Shown here: positions 18,262-26,570 of the stretch, in pieces
How positions within the stretch are numbered: position 1 is the first letter of the stretch
How the letters are laid out: each line of letters starts with the position of its first letter
NCBI GenBank assembly: GCA_011523655.1
Contig: WTGH01000044.1
Coordinates: 37,333 to 101,332 of the forward strand
Length of the DNA stretch: 64,000 bases
DNA from: Rhodospirillaceae bacterium
Lineage (GTDB): Bacteria; Pseudomonadota; Alphaproteobacteria; Bin65
Direction of reading: 5' to 3'
Position numbers and translations under genes: made by a program
Notes under the pieces: generated by a model
Seen by the model: only the letters and a program-made list of their open reading frames with translations
The model's database searches: none
What the model was told of the DNA's origin: nothing

Positions 18262-18688
18262 TATCCTGTCTCCCGCAGAACAGAGCGGATGAGCCATGTC
18301 CGGGCATTCCAGCCCTGCCCATGCCCCATAAAGTAATCGGGGCTTTGGTTTGGCGCGAGGCCGCTCATTGCCGATGCTCTATAGCAATACGGTATCCGAT
18401 GCACATTCCGGCGCGGGTGGCGGTGGCGCGCCACATCGCATAGGACTCGGTTCCAGCTGGCTGAGGCCGGAAATCGCAATGCCCGCAGCACCGCTTGCAC
18501 AGACCATCTGACATACCCCGCGCACGGGCGCGGCGCGCAGGAGGGCGACGAGCAGCGTGCACCCACCGGCGACGCGCCGCCACCGCGTTCAAAGTGCGCT
18601 CGATCCGATGCTGTACGTCCACCCGGCGCACGATACCCGGCGTGCGCCGTCGGGGAGGTCCTGTACTATTTGTGGGGAATGGGTAGGG
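18262..18688. other. Gene-free stretch holding repeat copy 2
   Basis: About 430 bases lie between the lipoprotein and the DUF3108 gene. It holds the second direct repeat and the upstream region of the lipoprotein gene. From about 18442 to 18688 I see no gene, RNA or recognisable site. Short open frames here have no start signals and no family resemblance. Confidence 0.6.
18317..18441. repeat. Long direct repeat, copy 2
   Basis: This is the second copy of the element at 17553-17671, same orientation, with a few indels including an extra GGTGGC block near its end. It is 646-770 bases from copy 1 and lies directly upstream of the lipoprotein gene, so it may supply that gene's promoter. Confidence 0.85.
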
Positions 18689-19534
18689 CTACCGGATTTC
18701 CAGCTTCGACAGCCGCGCGCGGGCGATGCCGTAGCGCGTCTTGAGCGCCATCTCGACGGGCAGCCAGATGCCGGCCTTCTCCAGCCGGACGACCCACATC
18801 TTGAGCGGGTGCAGCTTCGGCACCTCCTTGAAATGGCGGGTGCGGAAGCCGGCCACGCGTTTGGCGTGGAGCAGGCAGACGGTCGCCTTGCGGGGCAGCT
18901 TGTGGCCTTTCACGCGCAGGGCCTTGCCGTAGCGATGGAAGCTCAGGTGGATATCGATCCGGCGCCGGCCTTCGAACATGCTGGCTTCGTATTTGCAGGG
19001 CGGCCCGCCGCGCGGCACGACCAGGCCGTTGAGCAAGGCGGTGAGCGGATCGACGGTCCCGCGCTGCATGTCCGCCGGCACCGTCTTGCGCTTGCTCTTC
19101 GGCTCCGGCGGTTCGATCCGTGTGGCGATGTCGCCCGCCGGGGTCCAGGCCATCGATACGGTGCGGTAACCGCCCCGCTTCATGAGGTAACGCTGGTGCA
19201 TCGTTTCCGGCACCATGAGAGCGCCGTCGACGCGCCCGGCGCTGCGCCAGAAGGTTCGATTCTTGGCCAGAGCTTCGACGACGCCGGTGCTGCGCGCGTC
19301 GAACTCCGCCGTATAGCGGCCGTCCGCGATGTCGGTCCGGAACCGCACCCTGTAGATCGGCAGGCCGCCCCAGGTGACCGTCCACTTCACCGAGATCAGG
19401 CGGTCGGCGAGCGCTGTGTCGCCCGCGGCGGCGGTGGCGGCCGGCGCGGCGGCGGCGCTCGCGACCGCTGCCAGCAGGCACAGGCCCGCGGCGCCCGGGC
19501 GCGGCCTCGGCATTCCGGTTCCCGGCCGGCGCAT
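18689..19534 (-). CDS. DUF3108 domain-containing secreted protein
   Basis: The 281-residue protein has an Ala-rich signal peptide followed by ISVKWTVTWGGLPIYRVRF. This opening and the later PLTALL, RRIDIHLSFH and PVEMALKTRYGIARARL segments are the DUF3108 pattern of periplasmic beta-rich proteins. Function is unknown; related proteins are sometimes linked with envelope lipid or LPS handling, but that is not shown here. The frame is open to 19669, but the ATG at 19534 has AGGA six bases before it. The open frame upstream consists of a 15-bp tandem repeat and was not counted. Confidence 0.82.
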   Translation of the reverse strand: MRRPGTGMPRPRPGAAGLCLLAAVASAAAAPAATAAAGDTALADRLISVKWTVTWGGLPIYRVRFRTDIADGRYTAEFDARSTGVVEALAKNRTFWRSAGRVDGALMVPETMHQRYLMKRGGYRTVSMAWTPAGDIATRIEPPEPKSKRKTVPADMQRGTVDPLTALLNGLVVPRGGPPCKYEASMFEGRRRIDIHLSFHRYGKALRVKGHKLPRKATVCLLHAKRVAGFRTRHFKEVPKLHPLKMWVVRLEKAGIWLPVEMALKTRYGIARARLSKLEIR

Positions 19535-19860
19535 ACCTCGTCCTGCCCCGATTCGTCCTGCCCCGATTCGTCCTGTCCCGACTCGTCCTGTCTTGCGCGG
19601 GTCCGTCACTTCGGCGCCCTCTTTCCGGTAGTGCGGCGGCACCCTACGCCCTCGCCGGCGCGGCGGCAATCGCCCGGCCGGGCGCCCCTGGAATTCGCTG
19701 CGGGGCGCCGCCGGACCGGACAGCGCAGCATGCCGACTCCAACGCCGCCGGGCTTGATTTCCGTCGGCCGGCTGCGTATGTAGGCGCTCTGCCGGGCCGC
19801 CGGAAGGCGGAACCCGGCGTTTACTTTGTTCGCCGAAAAAATTTCCGACGGAGCGGGATC
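19535..19860. other. Divergent intergenic region between the DUF3108 gene and rpmB
   Basis: It contains the 15-bp tandem repeat at 19538-19597 and the unmarked promoter regions of two divergent genes. I see no additional gene. A lower-GC patch just before rpmB (TTTACTTTGTTC...GAAAAAATTTCC) may belong to the rpmB leader. Confidence 0.5.
19538..19597. repeat. Four tandem 15-bp repeats before the DUF3108 gene
   Basis: The unit TCGTCCTGCCCCGAT is repeated four times, the last two copies with point changes. On the minus strand every unit carries AGGACGA, and the last one supplies the AGGA before the ATG at 19534. If translated from upstream, the units would read Arg-Ile-Gly-Ala-Gly. Confidence 0.9.
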
Positions 19861-20157
19861 ATGGCGCGGCGCTGCAGCATCACCGGCACGGGCGTTCAGG
19901 CCGGCAACAATGTCAGCCATTCGCAGCGCAAGACGCGGCGGCGCTTCCTGCCCAACGTCCACAAGACCTCGCTCTACAGCGAGGCGCTCGGCCGCACGGT
20001 GCGGCTCAAGCTCTCGGCGAGCGGCATCCGCACCATCGAGCACAAGGGCGGGCTGGACGCCTATCTCACCGCCACCGCCGACAAGAAGCTGACCGACGAG
20101 GCCATCCGCCTGAAGAAGCAGATCGCAAAGGCCAGGGCGGCAGCGGCAGCCGGCTAG
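19861..20157 (+). CDS. rpmB: 50S ribosomal protein L28
   Basis: The 98-residue protein begins ARRCSITGTGVQAGNNVSHS and continues with KTRRRFLPNVH, the L28 signature, with the longer C-terminal helix (Ala/Lys rich) seen in alphaproteobacteria. It is a 23S rRNA-binding protein of the large subunit. A GGAG-like site (ACGGAGCGGGATC) precedes the ATG. Confidence 0.97.
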   Translation: MARRCSITGTGVQAGNNVSHSQRKTRRRFLPNVHKTSLYSEALGRTVRLKLSASGIRTIEHKGGLDAYLTATADKKLTDEAIRLKKQIAKARAAAAAG

Positions 20158-20160
20158 GGC

Positions 20161-20403
20161 GTGAGCGCTACAACCGAAATCGACACTGCGCTTCGCGACT
20201 TGGCGCATATGCACTTCCGTGCGATCCGACAGGAGCTCGACGCGCTTCGCCGGGAGATTCCGGAAATCCGAGCCGGTCTGGCAGGCATCCGCCAGCACAT
20301 GTCCGGACTCATGGCCAGCGACGCTGCTCATGAGAGCACGATCGCGACCATTCAGACACGCCTCGACCGTATCGAACGGCGCCTCGAAATTTCGGATAGC
20401 TGA
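20161..20403 (+). CDS. Small coiled-coil protein, hypothetical
   Basis: Starting at a GTG three bases after the rpmB stop, this 80-residue frame encodes an almost entirely helical, charged protein. A heptad-like pattern runs from about residue 17 to 77 (IRQELDALRREIPEIRAGLAGI, then IQTRLDRIERRLEI). Similar short proteins are common but have no assigned role. The ribosome-binding site is weak, and the wobble positions are less GC-rich than in neighbours, so either translational coupling to rpmB or a spurious frame is possible. Confidence 0.5.
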   Translation: MSATTEIDTALRDLAHMHFRAIRQELDALRREIPEIRAGLAGIRQHMSGLMASDAAHESTIATIQTRLDRIERRLEISDS

Positions 20404-20454
20404 CCGGCGCAATCGAAGACCGGGCCAGGCGATCGACTCCGTCGGAATTCGGCC

Positions 20455-21504
20455 CTACCGCATCTCGAACATCAACAGCAGGGTGCTCTGGAGCGGGTTG
20501 AAGTTGTCGTCGCTCAGGATGTAGAGCACGGTTTTGCCGTTCGGGCCGCGCCGGGCCGCGATTCCTTCGAAATTGTCGACCGTCATCGACGGCGCGAGGT
20601 GCAGGAGTTCCCGGCCGCGGACGGTCCCGCCCGGCGCGACCGCGTTGCGGGGGACCAGGGCGATGCGCGCCGAAACCCCGGTTGCCGGCGTGTAGTGCCG
20701 TTCGAGCACGGCGATGTCGCCGTCCGGCAGCACCGTCGCATCGGTCGGCCGGAACCCGCCGCTGCGCGCGTAGGTGAACGGCCGCCAGCGCTCCTGCCGC
20801 CCGATCCAGCCGGCGTAAGCGCCGCCGTCGACGCGCAAATTCTCGGTCAGGAGGAACAACCGGCCGGAACCGATATGCGCAAGGGTCTCTGCGCCGCCGT
20901 TCGACGGCGCGCCTGCGAGGCCTTCGGGTGCAGGCCGGAGCGCCGGCCGCGCGGCCAGCGGGTTCGGCGCGGCGGGATAGCGCAAGATCCGGTGGCGGCG
21001 CTCGAAGGCGACCAGGGCCGAGCCGTCCGGCAGAAGGGCCAGCGCCTCGGCGTCGGCGTTGAGGCCGCGGAGCGGTTTGCCGTTCCGGCCGTGCAGCGGA
21101 CCGATCCGGCCGTCGCCGAGTCCCGACAGGCGGCCCGCCGCGTCATAGCGAATCCGGGCGCGCAGCCAAGCGCCGCGGTCGGAAATCGCCGTGAGATGCG
21201 CGCCGTCCCGGCTCACCGCAAGCCCCGAGAAACCGCCGAACCGCGGGTCCGGCGAGCGGACTGCGAGACCGCCGCGATAGAGCAGCGCGCCGGCCCGGAC
21301 CTGCCCTTCGTTCTCCGGATTGAGCGGGACGGCTTCGGCCGCCAGGAAAACGGTCTCGTCCGCGGCCCCAGCAGTCGAAACCGCAGCCGGAACCGCAGCC
21401 GCCAGGACGGCCGGGACAACGAGCGCGGCCCGCAGGACCCGCCGGATCGAAGCCCACCGGCTCACGGTGTTGTGCCTCCGTCCTGTCGCAATTCCGTGCG
21501 ACAT
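20455..21504 (-). CDS. Esterase-like activity of phytase family protein
   Basis: The 349-residue secreted protein has a positively charged, hydrophobic signal segment at about residues 15-45 ending near AGAADE. Body motifs such as FGGFSGLAVSRDG, LNADAEALALLPDG, NGGAETLAHI and DNFEGIAAR are the repeated NAEGIA-type blocks of the phytase-like beta-propeller family. It would act in the periplasm, with the true substrate unknown. The ATG at 21504 was chosen because upstream sequence overlaps the next gene antisense; a GTG at 21462 is an alternative. Confidence 0.83.
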   Translation of the reverse strand: MSHGIATGRRHNTVSRWASIRRVLRAALVVPAVLAAAVPAAVSTAGAADETVFLAAEAVPLNPENEGQVRAGALLYRGGLAVRSPDPRFGGFSGLAVSRDGAHLTAISDRGAWLRARIRYDAAGRLSGLGDGRIGPLHGRNGKPLRGLNADAEALALLPDGSALVAFERRHRILRYPAAPNPLAARPALRPAPEGLAGAPSNGGAETLAHIGSGRLFLLTENLRVDGGAYAGWIGRQERWRPFTYARSGGFRPTDATVLPDGDIAVLERHYTPATGVSARIALVPRNAVAPGGTVRGRELLHLAPSMTVDNFEGIAARRGPNGKTVLYILSDDNFNPLQSTLLLMFEMR

Positions 21505-21507
21505 TTG

Positions 21508-21546
21508 CCTGAGTACCCGGCCTGAGTACCGGACTTGAGTATCAGA
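21508..21546. repeat. Three tandem 13-bp repeats between divergent genes
   Basis: CCTGAGTACCCGG, CCTGAGTACCGGA and CTTGAGTATCAGA run head to tail in the 99-nt gap between the phytase-like gene and the dienelactone hydrolase gene. The placement suggests a regulator-binding array, which is inference only. Confidence 0.75.
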
Positions 21547-21603
21547 CGCCCGCGAACCGCCGCTTCCGGCGAGGCGCGGGGCCGCAACCGGAGGGGTTCT
21601 ATC

Positions 21604-22380
21604 ATGACCGTTCATCGCCGCAATGTCCTCAAGGGCGCCGCCGCGCTGCCGCTGTCCGCCATTCTGGCCGACGCCTCGATCACCGCCGCCGTCGCCGCCG
21701 GGCTCGACACCGTGTCGATAAAGACCGGCAGCGGGCGGAGCGTCAGCGCCGCGCTTGCCCTGCCGGCCGCGCAGAAGGCGCCGGCCCTGGTGCTGATCCA
21801 CGAATGGTGGGGCCTCAACGACCAGATCAAGGCGGTCGCCGCCGACTATGCCCGGGCCGGCTATGTCGCGCTGGCGATCGACCTCTACGGCGGCAAGGTC
21901 GGCAAGACGCCGGGCGAGGCGCAGGCGCTGATGCGCGCGATGATGAAGGACCCGAAGGCCGGCTTCGAGACCTGCGGCGCCTGGATCGACTGGCTGAACG
22001 CGCATCCGCGCTCGACCGGCAAGACCGGCACCGTCGGCTGGTGCTTCGGCGGCGCCTGGTCGCTCAACGCCTCGATCGCCCGGCCGGTCGACGCCACGGT
22101 GATCTATTACGGCCATGTGCTGCGTAGCGCCGATCAGCTCAAGAAGCTGAAGGGCCCGGTCATGGGGCATTTCGCGAAACGGGACCGGTTCATCGACGCG
22201 AAGATGGTCGCGTCTTTCGAGAAGACGATGGCGGCCGCCGGCAAGAAGGACTCGCTCCAGGTCTTCTGGTACGACGCCGACCACGCCTTCGCCAACCCGT
22301 CCGGCGGCCGGTTCGACGAGGCGGCCTCCAAACTCGCCTGGTCGCGCACGGCGGATTTTTTCGGGAAGACACTGAAGTAG
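21604..22380 (+). CDS. Dienelactone hydrolase family protein, exported
   Basis: The 258-residue alpha/beta hydrolase has nucleophile Cys147 in GWCFGG, an Asp near 194 (KRDRF) and His227 (YDADHAF), the Cys-Asp-His triad of dienelactone hydrolases. The first 32 residues (HRRNVLKGAAALPLSAILA) resemble a Tat signal. HEWWGLNDQIK at 66-76 is the family oxyanion segment. A GGAGGGG site precedes the ATG; the 23-residue in-frame extension upstream lacks one. It may process lactone or ester products of ring cleavage, but the dioxygenase genes are 4 kb away. Confidence 0.9.
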   Translation: MTVHRRNVLKGAAALPLSAILADASITAAVAAGLDTVSIKTGSGRSVSAALALPAAQKAPALVLIHEWWGLNDQIKAVAADYARAGYVALAIDLYGGKVGKTPGEAQALMRAMMKDPKAGFETCGAWIDWLNAHPRSTGKTGTVGWCFGGAWSLNASIARPVDATVIYYGHVLRSADQLKKLKGPVMGHFAKRDRFIDAKMVASFEKTMAAAGKKDSLQVFWYDADHAFANPSGGRFDEAASKLAWSRTADFFGKTLK

Positions 22381-22707
22381 TTGCGAAGCGGCGGCGCTTT
22401 CCGGGCACGACGAGCCGCAAGTTTCCGCTATCGGACGCTTTCCTATTCCTCCCCCTCTTCAGAGGGGGAGGCCCGGACAAGAATCGGGGTGGGGGTGCCG
22501 TGGTGCCCCTTTTTCCGTAGCGGGGCACGCACCGCCGGGCGGCTTTTCCGGCTCGAACGGCACGGCACCCCCATCGACCTCGCTGTGCTCGGCCACTTCC
22601 CCCTCTGAAGAGGGGGAAGGACAAGTTTGCGGCGGCCTGGCCCTTTTCGCAGAGGAGTCCTTGGGGGAAGGGGTCCGCCCGGCCGGCACCGGGACGGCAA
22701 GTCCGGA
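22381..22707. other. Gene-free stretch with a palindromic doublet
   Basis: The spacer between the convergent hydrolase and carboxypeptidase genes is almost filled by the family 1 doublet at 22448-22619 and a trailing GTCCTTGGGGGAAGGGG segment. Open frames through it on both strands are repeat translation, not genes. Confidence 0.8.
22448..22619. repeat. Palindromic doublet, family 1, copy 1
   Basis: Two near-perfect hairpins, each centred on CCCCCTCTTCAGAGGGGG or its reverse complement, bracket 172 bases. The right-hand interior edge reads CACCCCCATCGACCTCGC. Three further copies are at 25004-25128, 39676-39819 and 39888-40042. The layout recalls the paired REP (BIME) elements of enterobacteria. 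Confidence 0.9.
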
Positions 22708-24186
22708 TCAGAGGTAGCGCGCCGCCAGATGCGCCTTGAACGCCGCGGCGTCGAGCGGCCGTCCGGTGGCGCGTTCGATCAGGTGGCCGGTGCCGTAGAG
22801 CGATCCCTGTTCGTGGACGTTGGGGCCGAGCCAGCCATAGAGCGGTGCGAAATCGCCCTCGGCCAGCGCCGGCTCGATGCCGGTGTCCGCCGATTTCGCC
22901 GCTGCGTAAAGCTGGGCCGCGGCCATGGCGCCCAGCGTGTAGGTCGGAAAGTAGCCCCAAGCGCCGGAATACCAGTGAATGTCCTGCAGGCAGCCCCGGC
23001 GGTCGTCCGGCGGCCGGATGCCGAGCAGCGCTTCCATCCCGTCGTTCCACGCGCCCGGCAGGTCTGCGAGCGGCAGGTCGCCGGCGAGCATCGCCGTCTC
23101 CAGCCGGTAGCGCAGGATGACATGGGCCGGGTAGGTGACCTCGTCGGCGTCGACCCGGATGAAACCGCGCTCGACCCGCGTGACGAGGGCGAGCAGGTTA
23201 TCCGCGGACCAGGCCGGCCCCGCGCCGCCGAACGCCTCCGCCATCAGCGGCGCCGCCCAGGCCATGAAGGCCGCGCCGCGGCAGACCTGCATCTCGATCA
23301 ACAGGGACTGGCTCTCGTGCAGCGTCATGCCGCGCGCCCGGCCGACCGGCTGGTGCCGCCAGCGCAGGGGAAGGCCGGCGGCGTATTGCGCATGGCCGGT
23401 CTCGTGCAGGACGGCGTAGAGGCCGGTCAGGAAGTCCGCTTCGTCGTAGCGGGTGGTGATGCGGATGTCGCCCGGCGCGCCGCCGGTGAACGGATGGTGG
23501 CTGACGTCGAGCCGGCCGCGGTCGAAATCGAAGCCGAGCGCATCCATGAAGCGGCGGCCGAGCGCCTCCTGCCGGCCGGCCGGGAACGGCCCTTCGATCT
23601 GTAGCGGCGGCCGCGCCGCCTGCCGCGCGATGGCCGCGTCGGTAAATCCCGGCAGGAAGGCCGCCAGATCGTCGAACACCGGGTCGATGTCCGCCGCCCG
23701 GCCGCCGGGCTCGAAACCGTCCAGCAGGGCGTCGTACAGCGGCACGTCCAGCGCCGCGGCCAGGGCCTGCCCCGCTTCGACGGTGAGCGCGGCGACCTCT
23801 TCGAGGAGCGGCAGGACCGCGGCATAGTCCGACGCCGGCCGCGCGCTGCGCCAGGCCATCTCGCAGCCGGTGTGGGCGCGGCTCCGGGCCTCGACCAGGC
23901 GGGGCGGGATGGCGGCGCTGCGCACCCACTCGCGGCGCATCTCGCGCAGGTTGGCGGCCTGCCAGCCGTCCAGGGGTTCTTCCGCTGCCGCGTCCAGCAG
24001 GTCCGCCATGTCGTCTGCGGCGAGGATTTCGCGCGCCGCGAGCCCGAGCGCGGCCATCTGCTCGGCCCGGGCGTCGGCGCTGCCTTCGGGCATGACGACG
24101 GCACGGTCCCATCCGAGAATGCCGGCCGCGCTGCCGATCAGTGCGGCGCGCCGGAAGCGGTCCTCAAGGATGGCGTAGGCGCCCAC
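22708..24186 (-). CDS. Carboxypeptidase Taq, M32 family metallopeptidase
   Basis: The 492-residue metallocarboxypeptidase removes C-terminal residues from peptides. The zinc site is HETGH with His261 and His265, and Glu291 in LHESQS as third ligand, which is the M32 pattern. The length matches the family. I chose the GTG at 24186, seven bases inside the SURF1 stop region, because the conserved fold begins there; the frame is open for another 240 codons, but that part is the shadow of surf1. Confidence 0.93.
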   Translation of the reverse strand: MGAYAILEDRFRRAALIGSAAGILGWDRAVVMPEGSADARAEQMAALGLAAREILAADDMADLLDAAAEEPLDGWQAANLREMRREWVRSAAIPPRLVEARSRAHTGCEMAWRSARPASDYAAVLPLLEEVAALTVEAGQALAAALDVPLYDALLDGFEPGGRAADIDPVFDDLAAFLPGFTDAAIARQAARPPLQIEGPFPAGRQEALGRRFMDALGFDFDRGRLDVSHHPFTGGAPGDIRITTRYDEADFLTGLYAVLHETGHAQYAAGLPLRWRHQPVGRARGMTLHESQSLLIEMQVCRGAAFMAWAAPLMAEAFGGAGPAWSADNLLALVTRVERGFIRVDADEVTYPAHVILRYRLETAMLAGDLPLADLPGAWNDGMEALLGIRPPDDRRGCLQDIHWYSGAWGYFPTYTLGAMAAAQLYAAAKSADTGIEPALAEGDFAPLYGWLGPNVHEQGSLYGTGHLIERATGRPLDAAAFKAHLAARYL

Positions 24187-24191
24187 GCTGC

Positions 24192-24938
24192 CTAGGTGTC
24201 CGCCGCGCCGCGGCCCGCCCTGTTCTTGTTCGCGCGCCGGAAGCGGCGGTGCCACAGGATATAGACCGCGATGCCGATCAGGCTCAGCGAGAACCAGGTG
24301 ATGGCATATTCCAGATGGGCGTTGCGCACCGTCACGCGGGTCTGGCCGCCGCGCGGCCAGCCGCCCGGCGCATCGGCCACGAGATCGGCGTAATAGGGCC
24401 GGACCGAGGTGAGGCCGGCGTGCCGCGCCATCTGTTGCAGGTCGAGGCGGAACCAGGCGTTTGCCGCCGGATCGTTGTCCGGCACGAAATAGCCCGCCGG
24501 CGCCGGCGTGCGGATCACGCCGACCAGGGCGACCCGCCCCGCGACCTGCCCGTCGCGCCGTGTCTCCGGATTGCGCCGCAGGCCGGGCACCCAGCCCCGG
24601 TTGACCAGGATCGTCCCGCCGCCCTCCAAACGGAACGGCGTGACGACCTGCACGCCGATCTCGCCCCGGCGCCGCGACCGGGCCGGCCGGTACATCTCCT
24701 TGCGGTGCAGGAAGACGCCGCTGAACCGGGCGCGCCGGAAGCTGTGGACCTCCGGGTCGAACGGCGCGGGCAGGGCATCGAGCACCGGCCGGGCGATCCG
24801 GGCCTGGCGCTCGGCGATCAGCCCTTCCTTCCAGGCCAGGCGCTGGACCTGCCAGACCCCGAGCCCGAAGGTCAGCGCGACCGCCGGCAGGGCGATCAGC
24901 GTCGGCCACAGCGCCGGCCGGAAGCCGAGGACGGTCAT
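24192..24938 (-). CDS. SURF1 family cytochrome oxidase assembly protein
   Basis: The 248-residue inner-membrane protein takes part in haem a insertion into the aa3-type oxidase. It has one membrane segment at each end (residues about 10-28, and SLSLIGIAVYILW near the C-terminus) with a periplasmic domain between. GVWQVQRLAWKEGLI, LVNRGWVP and NDPAANAWFRLDL are SURF1 signatures. The ATG at 24938 excludes an upstream in-frame stretch that is repeat sequence. It is the last gene of the oxidase cluster, separated from DUF983 by a repeat. Confidence 0.93.
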   Translation of the reverse strand: MTVLGFRPALWPTLIALPAVALTFGLGVWQVQRLAWKEGLIAERQARIARPVLDALPAPFDPEVHSFRRARFSGVFLHRKEMYRPARSRRRGEIGVQVVTPFRLEGGGTILVNRGWVPGLRRNPETRRDGQVAGRVALVGVIRTPAPAGYFVPDNDPAANAWFRLDLQQMARHAGLTSVRPYYADLVADAPGGWPRGGQTRVTVRNAHLEYAITWFSLSLIGIAVYILWHRRFRRANKNRAGRGAADT

Positions 24939-25003
24939 GGTCCCACCGCAGGAGGTGAGGCGAATCTCCCCCTCCCCTTGGGGGAGGGGGATTCGATCCG
25001 ATT

Positions 25004-25128
25004 CTTCCCCCTCTTCAGAGGGGGAAGTGGCCGAGCGCAGCGAGGTCGATGGGGGTGTCCGCGCGCATGCAGGGCCGTGCCGGCGCCACCGCACCCCCAC
25101 CTGACCTCCCCCTCTGAAGAGGGGGAGG
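25004..25128. repeat. Palindromic doublet, family 1, copy 2 (inverted)
   Basis: This 125-base copy runs in the opposite orientation to copy 1: the CTTCCCCC-type hairpin is on the left and the CCTCCCCC-type hairpin on the right. Just left of it, 24964-24992 forms another strong hairpin (CCCCCTCCCCTTGGGGGAGG). The element separates surf1 from the DUF983 gene and may affect the oxidase transcript. Confidence 0.9.
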
Positions 25129-25208
25129 AATAGGAAAGCGTCCGCCGGCGTCTGTCCCTTCTCCAAGGGGAGAGAGAAGCGGGCGGTTGCGCGTTTGCAC
25201 AGCAGTTC

Positions 25209-25571
25209 CTAGCCGGCGGTGTCATAATCTTCGCGGCGGTGGCGGAATTGGAGGGCGATGAGCGTCGCCTTCAGGGGGCGGAGCAGCGCCACGGCGCCGC
25301 CCAGGGTGAGCGGCGTCCACAGCGCGGCATGAAGCCAGAGCGGCGGCCGGAAATGCACTTCGGCGAGTAGCGCCAGCCCGACCACGATCGCGCCCAAGAG
25401 CAGGATCGCGAAGACCGCCGGTCCGTCGCCCTCCTCATGGGCCCGCAGATCCTGCCCGCAGACTGCGCATTCGGGAACGACCGTAAGGAAACCGCGGAAC
25501 AGGGCGCCCCTTCCGCAGGCCGGGCACCGGCAACGGATGCCGGCGCCGAAGGGGGAAACGCTCATCTGCAC
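25209..25571 (-). CDS. DUF983 family membrane protein
   Basis: The 120-residue protein has an N-terminal four-Cys knuckle (CRCPACGRG and CAVCG, residues about 14-40) followed by two membrane helices (ILLLGAIVVGLALLA and LWTPLTLGGAVALL). DUF983 proteins are found between the oxidase subunit III and surf1 genes in alphaproteobacteria and are thought to assist oxidase assembly. The role is known only from context. An ATG two codons downstream is an equally good start. Confidence 0.92.
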   Translation of the reverse strand: MQMSVSPFGAGIRCRCPACGRGALFRGFLTVVPECAVCGQDLRAHEEGDGPAVFAILLLGAIVVGLALLAEVHFRPPLWLHAALWTPLTLGGAVALLRPLKATLIALQFRHRREDYDTAG

Positions 25572-25601
25572 CCGGCCGCCGCTTGCGCCCGGCGCCGTCG
25601 G

Positions 25602-26516
25602 TCAATGGAGGGCGACCGGCGCGCCCGCGCTGCCGACGACATAGACGAAGCAGAACAGGAACAGCCAGACGACGTCGACGAAATGCCAGTACCAGGCCGC
25701 GGCTTCGAAGCCGAAATGATGATCGGGCTTGAAATGCCCCTTGATCGCCCGGAACAGGCAGACCGCCAGGAAGGCCGTCCCGACGATGACGTGGAAGCCG
25801 TGGAAACCCGTCGCCATGAAGAAGGCCGACGAATAGATGCCGCCGTTCGCGATCCGGGCGCCTTCCTCCGTCACCTTCTGGCCGCCTTCGATCAGCATGG
25901 CGAAGCTGAACGGCGCCTGGGAATATTCGATCGCCTGCAGGGCGGTGAAGCACAGGCCGAGGAAAACGGTGGCGGTCAGCCCCTGGATCAGCCCCTTGCG
26001 GTTGCCCTCCTTCAGCGCGTGGTGCGCCCAGGTCACCGTGCAGCCGGAGAGCAGCAGGACCATCGTGTTGAGCAGCGGCAGGTCCCAGGCGTCGAACACG
26101 CTGATATGCGAGGGCGGCCACTGGCCGCCGTTGGCCAGTTCGCGGGCATACATTTTCGCGGCTTCGCCGACCTGCACGCCGCCGTCGCCGAAGATGGCGC
26201 TGTCGAAGAAGGCCCAGAAGAAGGCCGCGAAGAACATCACCTCGGAGGCAATGAACAGGACCATGCCATAGCGCAGGCCGAGCTGGACCACCTTGTTGTG
26301 GTAGCCGTCATGCTCGGCTTCGCGGATCACGTCGCGCCACCAGACATACATGGTGAACAGCAGGCCCAGGAAACCGGCGATCGAGATGTAGGGGCCGGTG
26401 ACGCCGTGAATCCACAGGACCGCCCCGCCGAACAGGGCGAGCGCCGAGACGCCGCCGACGAAGGGCCACGGGCTCGGATCCACCAGGTGATAGGGATGTT
26501 TGTGGGCTTCAGCCAT
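25602..26516 (-). CDS. ctaE: Cytochrome c oxidase subunit III
   Basis: The 304-residue subunit III of the aa3-type terminal oxidase has seven hydrophobic segments. Typical sequence marks are [13 protein letters not shown] at residues 7-19, [13 protein letters not shown] near 95-107 and [11 protein letters not shown] in the C-terminal third. It stabilises the catalytic core and the proton uptake path. The gene is 54 nt downstream of ctaG. Confidence 0.97.
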   Translation of the reverse strand: MAEAHKHPYHLVDPSPWPFVGGVSALALFGGAVLWIHGVTGPYISIAGFLGLLFTMYVWWRDVIREAEHDGYHNKVVQLGLRYGMVLFIASEVMFFAAFFWAFFDSAIFGDGGVQVGEAAKMYARELANGGQWPPSHISVFDAWDLPLLNTMVLLLSGCTVTWAHHALKEGNRKGLIQGLTATVFLGLCFTALQAIEYSQAPFSFAMLIEGGQKVTEEGARIANGGIYSSAFFMATGFHGFHVIVGTAFLAVCLFRAIKGHFKPDHHFGFEAAAWYWHFVDVVWLFLFCFVYVVGSAGAPVALH

Positions 26517-26570
26517 GGTCGTTCGTTCTCCCCGGGCCCGGCGCAGCGCCGGACGTTCTGGTCCCGTGCG

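Noticed and set aside
22381..22707. Open frames on both strands across 22381-22700
   Set aside because: They read through the palindromic doublet, have no start signals and no resemblance to proteins.
24190..24909. N-terminal 240-codon extension of the M32 carboxypeptidase
   Set aside because: The extension is Arg/Pro/Gly-rich and lies opposite in frame to surf1, which is clearly the real gene there. The conserved M32 fold begins at the GTG at 24186.
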